20,032 nt of DNA, from positions 1 to 20,032 of the forward strand of contig DATNNZ010000089.1 in the NCBI GenBank assembly GCA_035601575.1, given 5' to 3'. Made by a program: the position numbers and the translations under genes. Below, piece after piece: positions 1 to 7,291 of this stretch; positions within the stretch are counted from its first letter, which is position 1, and each line of letters opens with the position of its first letter. This DNA comes from DASTDH01 sp035601575 (lineage in GTDB: Bacteria > Verrucomicrobiota > Verrucomicrobiia > Chthoniobacterales > JAFAMB01). Below the pieces are notes generated by a model. It ran no database searches, had not been told where the DNA came from, and saw only the letters and a program-made list of their open reading frames with translations.

Positions 1-136
1 GGAATTTCTCATGGCCCCGCTTCGGAACCTTTCAGAGGATGAGATCTATTTGGATCTGATAGACGAAATGAGTCCGGGGGTGATCAAAATCGCTGGCCCA
101 TTCTTGTACGTTCTCATGCCGATGCGACTGAGCTAG
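1..136 (+). CDS. 3' fragment of an unrecognised protein gene
   Basis: An open frame enters from the left edge and ends at TAG 134-136. The 44 visible residues end in ...KIAGPFLYVLMPMRLS. The segment has an acidic stretch (SEDEIYLDLIDEMSPG) and a hydrophobic C-terminus. I do not recognise the family and no domain can be named from so short a tail. The start lies outside the window. It is followed at once by a repeat-rich spacer, which fits a gene end. An in-frame ATG at 11-13 also exists, so a very short separate ORF is the alternative. Confidence 0.45.
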   Translation, partial: EFLMAPLRNLSEDEIYLDLIDEMSPGVIKIAGPFLYVLMPMRLS

Positions 137-345
137 CGGCCTTTCAGGCCGAATAGCAGATAGCAGATAGCAAATAGCAGATAGTACGATAGCCCCTGGG
201 GCCAGGTTCGGAGCGTGTCGTATTGACAGGCACGAGGCGACCGCTATCCGGAACTTTTGTCATTTGCTATCTGTCATTTGTCATTCGGCCTGAAGGGCCG
301 GGCTATTTGCTATTGCGATTGGCCTGAAGGGCCGTATGATCTGAC
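137..345. repeat. Intergenic repeat cluster: ATAGCAR heptamers and GGCC palindromes
   Basis: The spacer starts with the palindromic GGCCTTTCAGGCC (138-150), followed by about 4.6 tandem heptamers ATAGCAG/ATAGCAA (153-184). On the right is the inverted counterpart: ATTTGCTATCTGTCATTTG-type units (about 260-283), then GGCCTGAAGGGCC (287-299), more ATTTGCTATT units (303-314), and a second GGCCTGAAGGGCC (321-333). The two sides form a loose inverted repeat around a unique core (about 185-255). There is no spacer/repeat regularity of the CRISPR kind. It resembles dispersed intergenic palindromic repeats; the function is unknown. Confidence 0.75.
313..340 (+). promoter_or_regulatory. Candidate sigma-70 promoter of tRNA-Leu
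   Basis: TTGCGA (313-318) and TATGAT (335-340) are separated by 16 bp. They lie 15 bp upstream of the mature tRNA 5' end at 355, a suitable distance for a short leader. The spacer between the hexamers is almost entirely the palindrome GGCCTGAAGGGCC (321-333). Assignment is by eye only. Confidence 0.4.
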
Positions 346-354
346 CTCCACAGC

Positions 355-436
355 GCTCACGTGGCGGAATTGGCAGACGCGTACGGCTCAGGACCGTATG
401 GGGCAACCCGTGGAGGTTCGAGTCCTCTCGTGAGCA
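355..436 (+). tRNA. tRNA-Leu (anticodon CAG)
   Basis: The full cloverleaf can be folded by hand. The acceptor stem is GCTCACG (355-361) with CGTGAGC (429-435), and the discriminator is A436. The D-arm sequence TGGCGGAATTGGCAGACGC is typical of class II leucine tRNAs. The anticodon stem is TACGG/CCGTA around loop CTCAGGA, giving anticodon CAG at 389-391. A long variable arm follows (GGGGCAACCC core), then a T-arm with TTCGAGT. The CCA end is not encoded. CAG reads the CUG leucine codon. Confidence 0.96.
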
Positions 437-467
437 TGTAATTTCGCCGACAGACCGCTAGTTTCCA

Positions 468-1181
468 ATGCAGACAGATTTCTCTGCGACAGACCCGTTG
501 TCGATTCGAGAGATGTTTGGACGCGTCGCCGGACGCTATGATCGGGCGAACCAAATCCTCAGCCTCGGGATCGACAGTCATTGGCGCCGCGTCGTCAGTA
601 GTCTCGTAGCAAGCTGGCATCCGCAGCGGATCCTGGACCTGGCGACGGGAAGTGGAATTTTGGCTCAAGAACTTCACCGACAGAGTCCAGAAGCTTATCT
701 GGTTTGCGCGGATTTTTGCGCCCCGATGCTTCAGGTCGCGAAACACCGTGGCTTAACTAATCTAATCGTCGCCGACGGGATGGCTTTACCCTTTATCGAA
801 GGAGCGTTCGATGTTGTTACAATCGCTTTTGGGTTACGGAACATGGAATCGTTTGCGCATGCCCTCACCGGAATTTCGCGAATCCTGCGACCAGGAGGCC
901 ACGTGGTTATTCTCGACTTTTCCTTGCCGACTGGTCCGCTCCGGCCCTTTTACCGATTCTATCTCCATTTCGTGCTACCTCGATTGGCGGGATTAATCAC
1001 CGGTCATTCCACCGCCTACCAATATCTCGGAGAGAGTATTGAACGCTTCCCTCGAGGGAGAGGAATGTTGGATCTATTGGCTCGCACCGGTTTTCGGAAT
1101 GCCAAGCTGCGCAGTTTGACCGGTGGAATTGTGGCCATCTATTACGCTGAGAAGACAGCAGAAAACAACGAACGACAGTGA
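468..1181 (+). CDS. ubiE: Demethylmenaquinone/ubiquinone C-methyltransferase (UbiE/MenG)
   Basis: This 237-residue protein is a SAM-dependent methyltransferase of the UbiE/MenG family. The family carries out the C-methylation that converts demethylmenaquinone to menaquinone (or the matching ubiquinone step). Visible hallmarks are FGRVAGRYDRAN near residues 17-28, the SAM-binding loop DLATGSG (57-63), an acidic SAM-contact region ADF (81-83), GLRNM (122-126), LRPGGHVVILDF (140-151) and the C-terminal YQYLGESIERFP (184-195), the second UbiE signature. Length is normal. ATG at 468 is 31 bp after the tRNA and no clear Shine-Dalgarno is visible. The last codons (NNERQ) are written in the same GAACGACAG repeat that fills the following spacer, so the C-terminal tail was probably overwritten by repeat sequence. 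The quinone type cannot be told from this gene alone. Confidence 0.93.
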   Translation: MQTDFSATDPLSIREMFGRVAGRYDRANQILSLGIDSHWRRVVSSLVASWHPQRILDLATGSGILAQELHRQSPEAYLVCADFCAPMLQVAKHRGLTNLIVADGMALPFIEGAFDVVTIAFGLRNMESFAHALTGISRILRPGGHVVILDFSLPTGPLRPFYRFYLHFVLPRLAGLITGHSTAYQYLGESIERFPRGRGMLDLLARTGFRNAKLRSLTGGIVAIYYAEKTAENNERQ

Positions 1182-1280
1182 ACACCAACGAACGTCAACG
1201 AACGACAGCGTCCACTCACTGTCGATCGCTGGTGTTCACTGACGTTCGTTGAGGCTCGCTGTCGTTCATTGACGTTCGTT
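1167..1280. repeat. Inverted array of AACGAACGTCAA-like units between convergent genes
   Basis: Left-arm units AACGAACGACAGTG, AACACC and AACGAACGTC repeat through 1167-1210. The segment 1187-1210 has an inverted copy at 1257-1280 with one mismatch in 24. A second pairing exists between the AACACCAACGA region (about 1181-1191) and 1229-1239. The array can fold into a long bipartite hairpin. It fills the whole spacer between ubiE and the DUF4340 gene and reaches into the ubiE 3' end. It could act as a bidirectional terminator or mRNA 3'-end protector, but no T-run follows either arm. Confidence 0.75.
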
Positions 1281-3028
1281 TATTTGACCAATCGCGCGCT
1301 AAGTTGTTGGTACTCGCTCGATCCGATCAGAAAGACGCGATTTGAGAGCATCGCATACCGGTCACCCCGTTCGTTAGTACCTCCGATTTGCACCTCGAAT
1401 TGACCGGTCTTCGTTCGGATTTGAATCGTCTCGCTCGGATGGTCTAATCCATAAACCGGTTGAGAAGATCCCAACCAGGCGACCGCACGAATATGCGACG
1501 CGGCGTTGAGAAAAGTTTGCAATGCAGCGTCGTCCTGGGAATCGGCCTTTTCCTTGGCAAGCCATTTTCCGCGATCATCGCGCACTAGTTCCACTTTACC
1601 TGCATCGTTGTTTATCTCGATCGATACTAGATCACTGCGCTGCAGATTGAGGACGTCAAGCGCCCAAAAGTCAAAATCGTGGGTTGGGAGCGAGTTTACC
1701 GTTTGCTCCGATATCGAGAAGACGTAGGGCTCCTCTTCAATTCGAGCGTAAACGGCGTTTTTATCCGACTTACCGATGGCTAAAGTGGCGATCGGCTCCT
1801 CTCCCGCTCCGCTCTCTGCGGTATTGTCTGAGGCGAAGGAACTGAATCCGATCCGTAAAGCCGGTGTATCCAGTCCGTAGCGACTGAGATCGGTGGCGGT
1901 ATCAGAGATAAACTCTTGAACGTCCGTACCATTGAGGGTGGCGATCAAGCGATTTACAACTTCGGCGTTCGCCGGAGCGTTTTGCTCGCTGACAATTTCC
2001 CAATGGGCTTCGTGCCGTGCCAGCAGGACGCCAGCAACCCCGGCTTGGTCGATCTTGATGCGATCGAGGATATCAGAGTTTAGTCTGGCAACTCTTCGGT
2101 CTCTTAGCTGGTTGGGTTTTACGTTGATCGTTTGAGCGAAAGAATCCGTCACCAAAAGTAAGGATGGTCGTGAAAGCACCCGTAGATAGATCTTATTTGG
2201 CTGATTCGGGACCGGCGAGCCGCAGAAGATTTCTACCTTCTCATCGCCGGAGAATAGCGAGATCGAACGACCCGAATTTTCCGTCTCCGTGTTCGGTGCT
2301 TTTTCGCTGTCGGCGAAGTCCAGAATGGGTGTGGCATTAATCTTCTCCAATGCCGCGTTGACTATGTCATCATCAGCTCGCGCCTTGATTGGCCGAACAA
2401 TTTGCCAGCCATTCTGTTGCCGCACCAGTTCGATGTCGCCGGCGGCCTGATGCACAATCACGCGGTCGATCTGGGCGGTAAGAAAGGGCGTGATTTGATG
2501 ATCGCGAAATGCATTCGAGCGCTTTGACACCAAATTTTTCAGCTCGTTTCCGGTGACGAAAACCGCTTCACTCCCTTCGGTGTGTACATAGCAGGTTCCT
2601 TCGACCGCCGTGTCGGCGCCAAATTCGATCGTAGAGCGTCGTTTTTTGGTTTGCCAAACAAGCTTAAGATGCGGTTTTAGCAGGCCAAAGTCTTTGAGCC
2701 GCTTCTGCTTTTTGCCGCCTTTGCCGAGATTTGAAATGGTATCGTCCCGTCGAAGAAACTGAATATTGTCGAGAAGCGAATCCACAACCCGAGCGTCCGC
2801 TCGATCGTTGACAGGCGCAATGATTTGCCATCCGGCCGCAGTCTTATTCAGGACCGTATGGTCGCTTTCGTTCGTGATCTCAACGCGAGTTACATCGTTA
2901 CGATCCAAGTCAACGACGTATCCAGTCCGACTTTCACGCGTGCTTGGGCTACGGCGGTCGAGAATCCAAATGAAAAGTCCGAGGCCGACGGCGATGATCA
3001 GCAGTGCGAGGGTGGTTCGCAGACTCAT
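1280..3028 (-). CDS. DUF4340-family protein, four-module, membrane-anchored
   Basis: The protein has 582 residues from ATG 3028-3026 and an N-terminal membrane anchor (residues 5-25, ALLIIAVGLGLFIWILD). The open frame extends further upstream, but that part overlaps the previous gene; this start leaves a 5-bp gap after it. The remainder reads as four copies of one module of 120-140 residues, beginning near 46, 187, 321 and 467. Each copy opens with a strand like VTRVEI, IDRVIV, LDRIKI or LVSIEI. About 20 residues later comes a Trp motif (GWQI, GWQI, HWEI, KWLA), then a helix with spaced Val/Leu, and finally a strand pair ending in Y.R..--.V (CYVHTEG, IYLRVLS, VYARIEE, RYAMLSN). This matches the DUF4340 family, commonly found beside GldG-like proteins. 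Molecular function is unknown; the operon implies an envelope role with the ABC exporter. Confidence 0.82.
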   Translation of the reverse strand: MSLRTTLALLIIAVGLGLFIWILDRRSPSTRESRTGYVVDLDRNDVTRVEITNESDHTVLNKTAAGWQIIAPVNDRADARVVDSLLDNIQFLRRDDTISNLGKGGKKQKRLKDFGLLKPHLKLVWQTKKRRSTIEFGADTAVEGTCYVHTEGSEAVFVTGNELKNLVSKRSNAFRDHQITPFLTAQIDRVIVHQAAGDIELVRQQNGWQIVRPIKARADDDIVNAALEKINATPILDFADSEKAPNTETENSGRSISLFSGDEKVEIFCGSPVPNQPNKIYLRVLSRPSLLLVTDSFAQTINVKPNQLRDRRVARLNSDILDRIKIDQAGVAGVLLARHEAHWEIVSEQNAPANAEVVNRLIATLNGTDVQEFISDTATDLSRYGLDTPALRIGFSSFASDNTAESGAGEEPIATLAIGKSDKNAVYARIEEEPYVFSISEQTVNSLPTHDFDFWALDVLNLQRSDLVSIEINNDAGKVELVRDDRGKWLAKEKADSQDDAALQTFLNAASHIRAVAWLGSSQPVYGLDHPSETIQIRTKTGQFEVQIGGTNERGDRYAMLSNRVFLIGSSEYQQLSARLVK

Positions 3029-3033
3029 TTTGT

Positions 3034-4548
3034 CTATTGCCGTCGTACCGCCCAAACCGCGGTGCCGAGGATAGCGACCAGCAACGGAATGCCGATCACC
3101 GTCAGAAACAGAATGCGCTCCATTTGAATCGGCGCCAGATCCAGCATGTAGGGGTGTGGTGCTTTTGGTGCAATCCCCAGCAACTGCTCGCGATCGGTCA
3201 GCCAATTCACACATAACAGTAGGAAATCGACATCGGGAGCGGTGCGAGTCAGCGATTCATCGCGGATAAAATCGACATTCCCGATTAAAACCAGTCGAGA
3301 CGAAGAGCGAACCTGGACTCGCTGATCTTCGATCGAGCCTCTCTCTAAAGCCCAACCTAAAAAGAGGGGAGGCGGAAGATCGGTACCTTCGTGAAAAGTT
3401 GGATTGGCATTGGAATGGAGAAAATCGTCTTTTTCGCCCCAATAATTTGGAACGGCGGGAGCGAGCATCTTAGAAGCGCGAATACCGAGTTGCTTCAGCC
3501 GTTGTTCGTCTATTCCGATAGAACGGCTGCCACCGGGAAAGTAGCCCGGCACCTGATTGAGTGATTTGAGAAATGAAGCGCTCCCCAGTATTTGGGCGTA
3601 AACGTCGAGGGTAATTGATTCCTCTTGGATTCCGGTCTGTACGCGGGTGACTATGAGATCGTCATCGACATGAAGTCCCAGCTCGTTCAGGAAAGCGTCG
3701 AGCGCCGGCGTCTTGGCGCGACCATTCAATAGCACGAAGAGCCGTCCGTCTTCATTCCAATATCGTCGAAGCAATCCGATTTCCTGCGTGCTCAGATCGT
3801 ATGCGGGTCCGGCCAGGATTACTGCAGCGTAATCGGTGGGTATCTTCTCGAGGCCGCTCAAGCTCATTTCCTGAAGTTGCAAATGCTCGCCTTCGAGTAG
3901 CTCGCGAAAGCGCTTGAGGCTTGTACTATCAGCTAAGGAGAGTTCTCGGTGACCGACAATTATGGCGAGCTTTGGGGTTTTGTCCTGTATCAATTCGATC
4001 AGTGCGCTAGTCACTACCTGCTCACCCTTAAAGCTTTTGATCTCCGGAGCCTGGTTATCGTCGAACATCTCGGATGATCCGTAATCAGCGAAATCGACGG
4101 CTCGGATTGTTTTCTGGCGGCCGTCGCAATCCAGAATGATGATATTGTCGTTACTTCCGAATCGGAATTTCTCCTGCAGCTCTCTGGCTCGAGTGATATC
4201 TCGATAGGGATCAACCGTTTCGACCCGGACGTGTCGCTTTCCAGCATACTCATATTCCTTGAGTAGATTCACGACGTCATTATATAGTTCCGCCCCGGGC
4301 GACTTCGTCGCGGTACTCGAAAAGAAGACGTAAATCCTGACCTCCTTTTTCAGCGAGCCAAGAAATTTTCGAGTGACCCCGGAAAGCGCGTATTTGCTGT
4401 TTCGCGAAAGATCCCAGCGAGCGAACCGGCTAAAGCTCAGGTAATTGAGCAGCAAGACGATCAGAGCAGCGAGCGCGAGCTGCACCACTACGTTGACGGC
4501 AGTGCGTACTCTTTGCGAATGAAGGGAAGAAGCAACTTTTCGAGCCAT
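3034..4548 (-). CDS. GldG-like ABC transporter auxiliary protein
   Basis: This 504-residue protein has an N-terminal membrane helix (about residues 17-36, VNVVVQLALAALIVLLLNYL) and a C-terminal one (about 479-500, ending WAVRRQ), with a large soluble domain between. The segment after the first helix, DLSRNSKYALSGVTRKFL, is typical of GldG/ABC_transp_aux proteins. The soluble part contains a glutamine-amidotransferase-like fold region (KLAIIVGHRELSL, then YAAVILAGPAYDLS and GRLFVLLNG). This family accompanies GldA/GldF-type exporters: in Bacteroidetes it takes part in gliding, and elsewhere its role is unclear. It lies 12 bp after the permease gene and 5 bp before the DUF4340 gene on the same strand, so the set is very likely one operon. 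Start ATG is at 4548. Confidence 0.85.
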   Translation of the reverse strand: MARKVASSLHSQRVRTAVNVVVQLALAALIVLLLNYLSFSRFARWDLSRNSKYALSGVTRKFLGSLKKEVRIYVFFSSTATKSPGAELYNDVVNLLKEYEYAGKRHVRVETVDPYRDITRARELQEKFRFGSNDNIIILDCDGRQKTIRAVDFADYGSSEMFDDNQAPEIKSFKGEQVVTSALIELIQDKTPKLAIIVGHRELSLADSTSLKRFRELLEGEHLQLQEMSLSGLEKIPTDYAAVILAGPAYDLSTQEIGLLRRYWNEDGRLFVLLNGRAKTPALDAFLNELGLHVDDDLIVTRVQTGIQEESITLDVYAQILGSASFLKSLNQVPGYFPGGSRSIGIDEQRLKQLGIRASKMLAPAVPNYWGEKDDFLHSNANPTFHEGTDLPPPLFLGWALERGSIEDQRVQVRSSSRLVLIGNVDFIRDESLTRTAPDVDFLLLCVNWLTDREQLLGIAPKAPHPYMLDLAPIQMERILFLTVIGIPLLVAILGTAVWAVRRQ

Positions 4549-4560
4549 GACTTCTCGCAG

Positions 4561-5316
4561 TTACAATTTCCAGCGACGGTACTGGAATACGTGATAGGTC
4601 ATGACTAAAACGAGGAGAGCGAAAGTCGGATAGAAAACCAGGGGGCGTGTATCGATGATCCCTCGCGAGAAAGAGTCCATATGGTCGAGTTGGGCGACGT
4701 ACGCCGTCAAATCGCGGACTAAGGGTGAGGAGCTATTGATGATGTAGTTGATCATCGTCAAAAAAAAGATTCCCAGCACCAAGACCAATGCCATCATGGC
4801 CGCAATTATCTGGTTGGAAGTAAGCGACGAGGCTAAACAGCCGAGCGACACGTTGAACATCCCCATGGCGAGCAACAGCAGGTAGGGGCCCCAGACTTGC
4901 GCGCCGGTACCCACCACGCTGCGATTGCCGAGCCAGCTGAAGATCAAGAAATACAAAACACTAGGCAGCCACATGCTTAAATAGAAGATCAGTGCCGCCA
5001 GAAACTTCGATGCAACGACTTCCGAATCGCGGACCGGAGCAGTCATCAATGTCTCGATCGTTCCAAGCTTAAATTCCTCGGAGAATAACCGCATCGTGAT
5101 AACCGGGAATACCAGAAGATAAGCGATCCAAAAAAACAGCGTATTAAAAAAGGCTTGAACGAGGGTGAGTTCGGAAGGTCCGCGACTGAGAAGTGCCACC
5201 GCGAACCAAAAAGAAAGTCCGTTTAAGATCAGAAAGAAAAAGAGAACGACGTAGGCGATGGGCGAAAAATAGAACCCGGAAAGTTCTCTCGCCAGCAAAG
5301 TGAAAAATCTTCTCAT
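4561..5316 (-). CDS. ABC-2 type exporter permease (GldF-like)
   Basis: This 251-residue integral membrane protein has about six hydrophobic segments. It begins MRRFFTLLARELSGFYFSPIA, the usual cytoplasmic start of GldF/NosY-type ABC-2 permeases. The first membrane segment is AYVVLFFFLILNGLSFWFAV, and the conserved loop MRLFSEEFKLGTIETLMTAP (about residues 80-99) with its E-x-x-x-G-T-x-E-x-L pattern is diagnostic of the family. It should pair with the ATPase encoded immediately upstream (6 bp gap) to make the exporter core. The substrate is unknown. Length is typical for the family. Confidence 0.9.
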   Translation of the reverse strand: MRRFFTLLARELSGFYFSPIAYVVLFFFLILNGLSFWFAVALLSRGPSELTLVQAFFNTLFFWIAYLLVFPVITMRLFSEEFKLGTIETLMTAPVRDSEVVASKFLAALIFYLSMWLPSVLYFLIFSWLGNRSVVGTGAQVWGPYLLLLAMGMFNVSLGCLASSLTSNQIIAAMMALVLVLGIFFLTMINYIINSSSPLVRDLTAYVAQLDHMDSFSRGIIDTRPLVFYPTFALLVLVMTYHVFQYRRWKL

Positions 5317-5322
5317 TACTGG

Positions 5323-6255
5323 CTAACGATCGGTGTGGGTGAGTTCAACAAAAGCGTCTTCCAGCGTCGCGCGCTCCTTGCTTAATTCTCGAATCACCCA
5401 CTGGCGCTGGACAGCCAACCGAAAAATCTGTTCGCGGGGATCCGTGTTAGCCTCGATCCGGATTTCACAGGAGCGCCATTCGCCCTCGGAGACAGTTCTG
5501 ACCTCTCGCACACCGGATACTTCCGAGAGATAGGAGACGGGATCTTCCGACGCACATTTTACTTCCAGGCGCAACAGTCCCGAAGTTCGGAGCTGGTTTA
5601 CCAGATTTTCCGGAGTATCGGAGGCTTCAATTCGTCCTCGGTTGATAATAATCACCCGGGAACACGTTGCTTCTACCTCCGAAAGGATGTGAGTCGAGAG
5701 CAATATGGTGTGGCGTTCCCCTAGCGATTTGATGAGTTCGCGTACCTGGCGAATTTGGTTCGGATCAAGGCCGATCGTCGGCTCATCTAATATGAGCAGA
5801 TCGGGCTCGTGAATCATCGCTTCCGCCAGGCCGACCCGTTGGCGGAAACCTTTGGAAAGGCCGGCAATTTTCTTTCGTCCAACTTCGCGTAGCCCGCAAA
5901 GCTCCTTAATGATTCCAATACGATTCTTCAATCGTTTTCCGGATAGTGCTTTGAGCGCTCCACGATAGCGGAGATATTCGTTCACTCGCATGTCGTGGTA
6001 GAGCGGCACATTTTCAGGGAGATAGCCGAGATGTCGCCGGGCTTTAAGAGACTCCGAAAAGACGTCGAATCCAGCAACGGTGGCTCGCCCCGAACTGGCC
6101 GGCATGTAGCTGGCCAAAATCCGCATCGTGGTAGTTTTTCCGGCACCGTTCGGTCCCAAAAATCCTACGATTTCTCCTTTTCCGACTTCAAAACTGATCT
6201 GGTCGATGCCGGTAACGCCAGCGTATTTCTTGGTGAGCTGCTCGACTTTGATCAT
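5323..6255 (-). CDS. ABC transporter ATP-binding protein (GldA-like)
   Basis: A 310-residue ABC ATPase. Walker A is GPNGAGKTT (34-42). The Q-loop region is GYLPEN (77-82), where Glu replaces the usual Gln as often seen in the GldA/NatA type. The signature is LSKGFRQR (133-140), Walker B is LLILDEPT (153-160) and the switch histidine is in LLSTHIL (H189). A C-terminal extension of about 90 residues (from about 215) matches the domain seen in DrrA/GldA-type exporters. It is the first gene of a four-gene operon. A near-perfect -10 box lies only 8 bp upstream of the ATG, so the transcript may be leaderless. It should energise the adjacent GldF-like permease. Confidence 0.93.
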   Translation of the reverse strand: MIKVEQLTKKYAGVTGIDQISFEVGKGEIVGFLGPNGAGKTTTMRILASYMPASSGRATVAGFDVFSESLKARRHLGYLPENVPLYHDMRVNEYLRYRGALKALSGKRLKNRIGIIKELCGLREVGRKKIAGLSKGFRQRVGLAEAMIHEPDLLILDEPTIGLDPNQIRQVRELIKSLGERHTILLSTHILSEVEATCSRVIIINRGRIEASDTPENLVNQLRTSGLLRLEVKCASEDPVSYLSEVSGVREVRTVSEGEWRSCEIRIEANTDPREQIFRLAVQRQWVIRELSKERATLEDAFVELTHTDR

Positions 6256-6263
6256 TAGGAGTA

Positions 6264-6269
6264 ATTATA
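6264..6269 (-). promoter_or_regulatory. Candidate -10 box (TATAAT) of the ABC exporter operon
   Basis: The minus strand reads TATAAT followed by 8 nt and then the ATG of the ATPase. A start about 7 nt after the -10 would fall at or next to the ATG, giving a leaderless or nearly leaderless mRNA. The -35 match is weak (TTATGA at 17-bp spacing). The 47-bp gap after the protease gene therefore probably contains a promoter of its own. Confidence 0.4.
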
Positions 6270-6302
6270 GAGACTAACTTGGCCGATCATAACTTAGCTG
6301 CA

Positions 6303-7148
6303 TCAGAGAAGGTTAGGCGGTCGCTTGCTTCGCGAGGGCGAACTACGCGGATGACTATTGCTGGAGGAACCGCTCAGTTTAAGCTGTTCCACCTTTGCTC
6401 GTACAGTTTCTGCCGGGATGGCGAAACCGAGACCCTGAGTAGGGATGCCTTGGGATGTGAACGCCATTTTCACCGAACTGACCCCGACCAGCGAGCCGGA
6501 AAGATCAATCAGTGGGCCTCCGCTATTGCCCGGGTTTATTGCGGCATCCGTCTGCAACATGTTGTGGTATTCGGTTCCTTGAACCGTGACGGTGCGGTCG
6601 GTCGCGCTTAGAATTCCACGACTCACCGAACTCCCGTAGCCCAAGGGATTACCCAGAACCAGAACCGTTTCTCCGAGGAGATTAGGCGATAGTTTACTAA
6701 GCTCGATATACGGTAAAGCAGCGCCGTCCTCGATGCGGATCAATGCAAGATCGGAAGCAGAATCGCCAGCCACGTAGCGAGCATTGAATGACCTTCCGTC
6801 GTTTAGTGTGACCTTGATCTTTAAATCTTGGGCCCGCTGAACAACATGCTCATTGGTGACGATCAACCCATTGGCATCAACGAGGAAGCCGGACCCTAGA
6901 CTTTTCACCCGTTGCCGAATCTCTATTGGTCGCCGGCTCGGTCCGTCAAAGAATTGTTCGTAATAGTCGTCCTCCGGACCCCGAATCTGGCGTCGTACCA
7001 GGCGTTCGGTGTTTATATTTACGACGGCCGGTAACACGCTTTTGATTGCGGTGACTGCGGGTTCGTACGCTGGATCAGACTGACCAAAACTCGGATTGCA
7101 TAGAAGCCAGAACAAACAGCCTACGAAGAAAGAATCACAGCTTTTCAT
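6303..7148 (-). CDS. Secreted trypsin-like serine protease, HtrA/Deg type without PDZ
   Basis: The protein has 281 residues from ATG 7148-7146. This start puts a signal peptide at the N-terminus (MKSCDSFFVGCLFWLLCNPSFGQ), with probable cleavage near residue 22; an in-frame start at 7202 would only add 18 polar residues. The catalytic triad is visible: His101 in VTNEHVV, Asp133 in SASDLALI and Ser209 in INPGNSGGPL. The order and spacing match DegP/DegQ/DegS proteases, which degrade or sense misfolded envelope proteins. The frame stops right after the protease domain with a short Ser/Pro/Arg-rich tail (SSSNSHPRSSPSRSKRPPNLL), so no PDZ domain is present, whereas typical HtrA proteins carry one or two. 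It is divergent from sucA and 47 bp upstream of the ABC operon on the same strand. Confidence 0.9.
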   Translation of the reverse strand: MKSCDSFFVGCLFWLLCNPSFGQSDPAYEPAVTAIKSVLPAVVNINTERLVRRQIRGPEDDYYEQFFDGPSRRPIEIRQRVKSLGSGFLVDANGLIVTNEHVVQRAQDLKIKVTLNDGRSFNARYVAGDSASDLALIRIEDGAALPYIELSKLSPNLLGETVLVLGNPLGYGSSVSRGILSATDRTVTVQGTEYHNMLQTDAAINPGNSGGPLIDLSGSLVGVSSVKMAFTSQGIPTQGLGFAIPAETVRAKVEQLKLSGSSSNSHPRSSPSRSKRPPNLL

Positions 7149-7291
7149 CCGGGGAGCGAACCGCTCACGCAGTTTGGTATCGTCACCGACCGGCGGTGTC
7201 AAACAGTGTCTGCGGTCGAAGGCCCGCCAAAATTGTACAAAAATTCGTTTGGGTCCTTTTCAAGTTCATTTAGATTGCTGGTCCGCTGCTC

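Noticed and set aside
153..184. Short regular repeats resembling a CRISPR array
   Set aside because: The units are 7 nt and directly abutting with no unique spacers; this is a microsatellite-like tandem run.
3029..3214. Longer N-terminus for the DUF4340 protein
   Set aside because: The extra 62 residues overlap the end of the GldG-like gene and are not protein-like. ATG at 3028 gives a correct membrane anchor and a 5-bp gap.
7203..7291. sigma-70 promoters in the htrA-sucA divergent spacer
   Set aside because: Only weak hexamers were seen (TAGATT without a -35 for sucA; TACAAT with a 20-bp spacer to TTGAAA for htrA), too poor to annotate.
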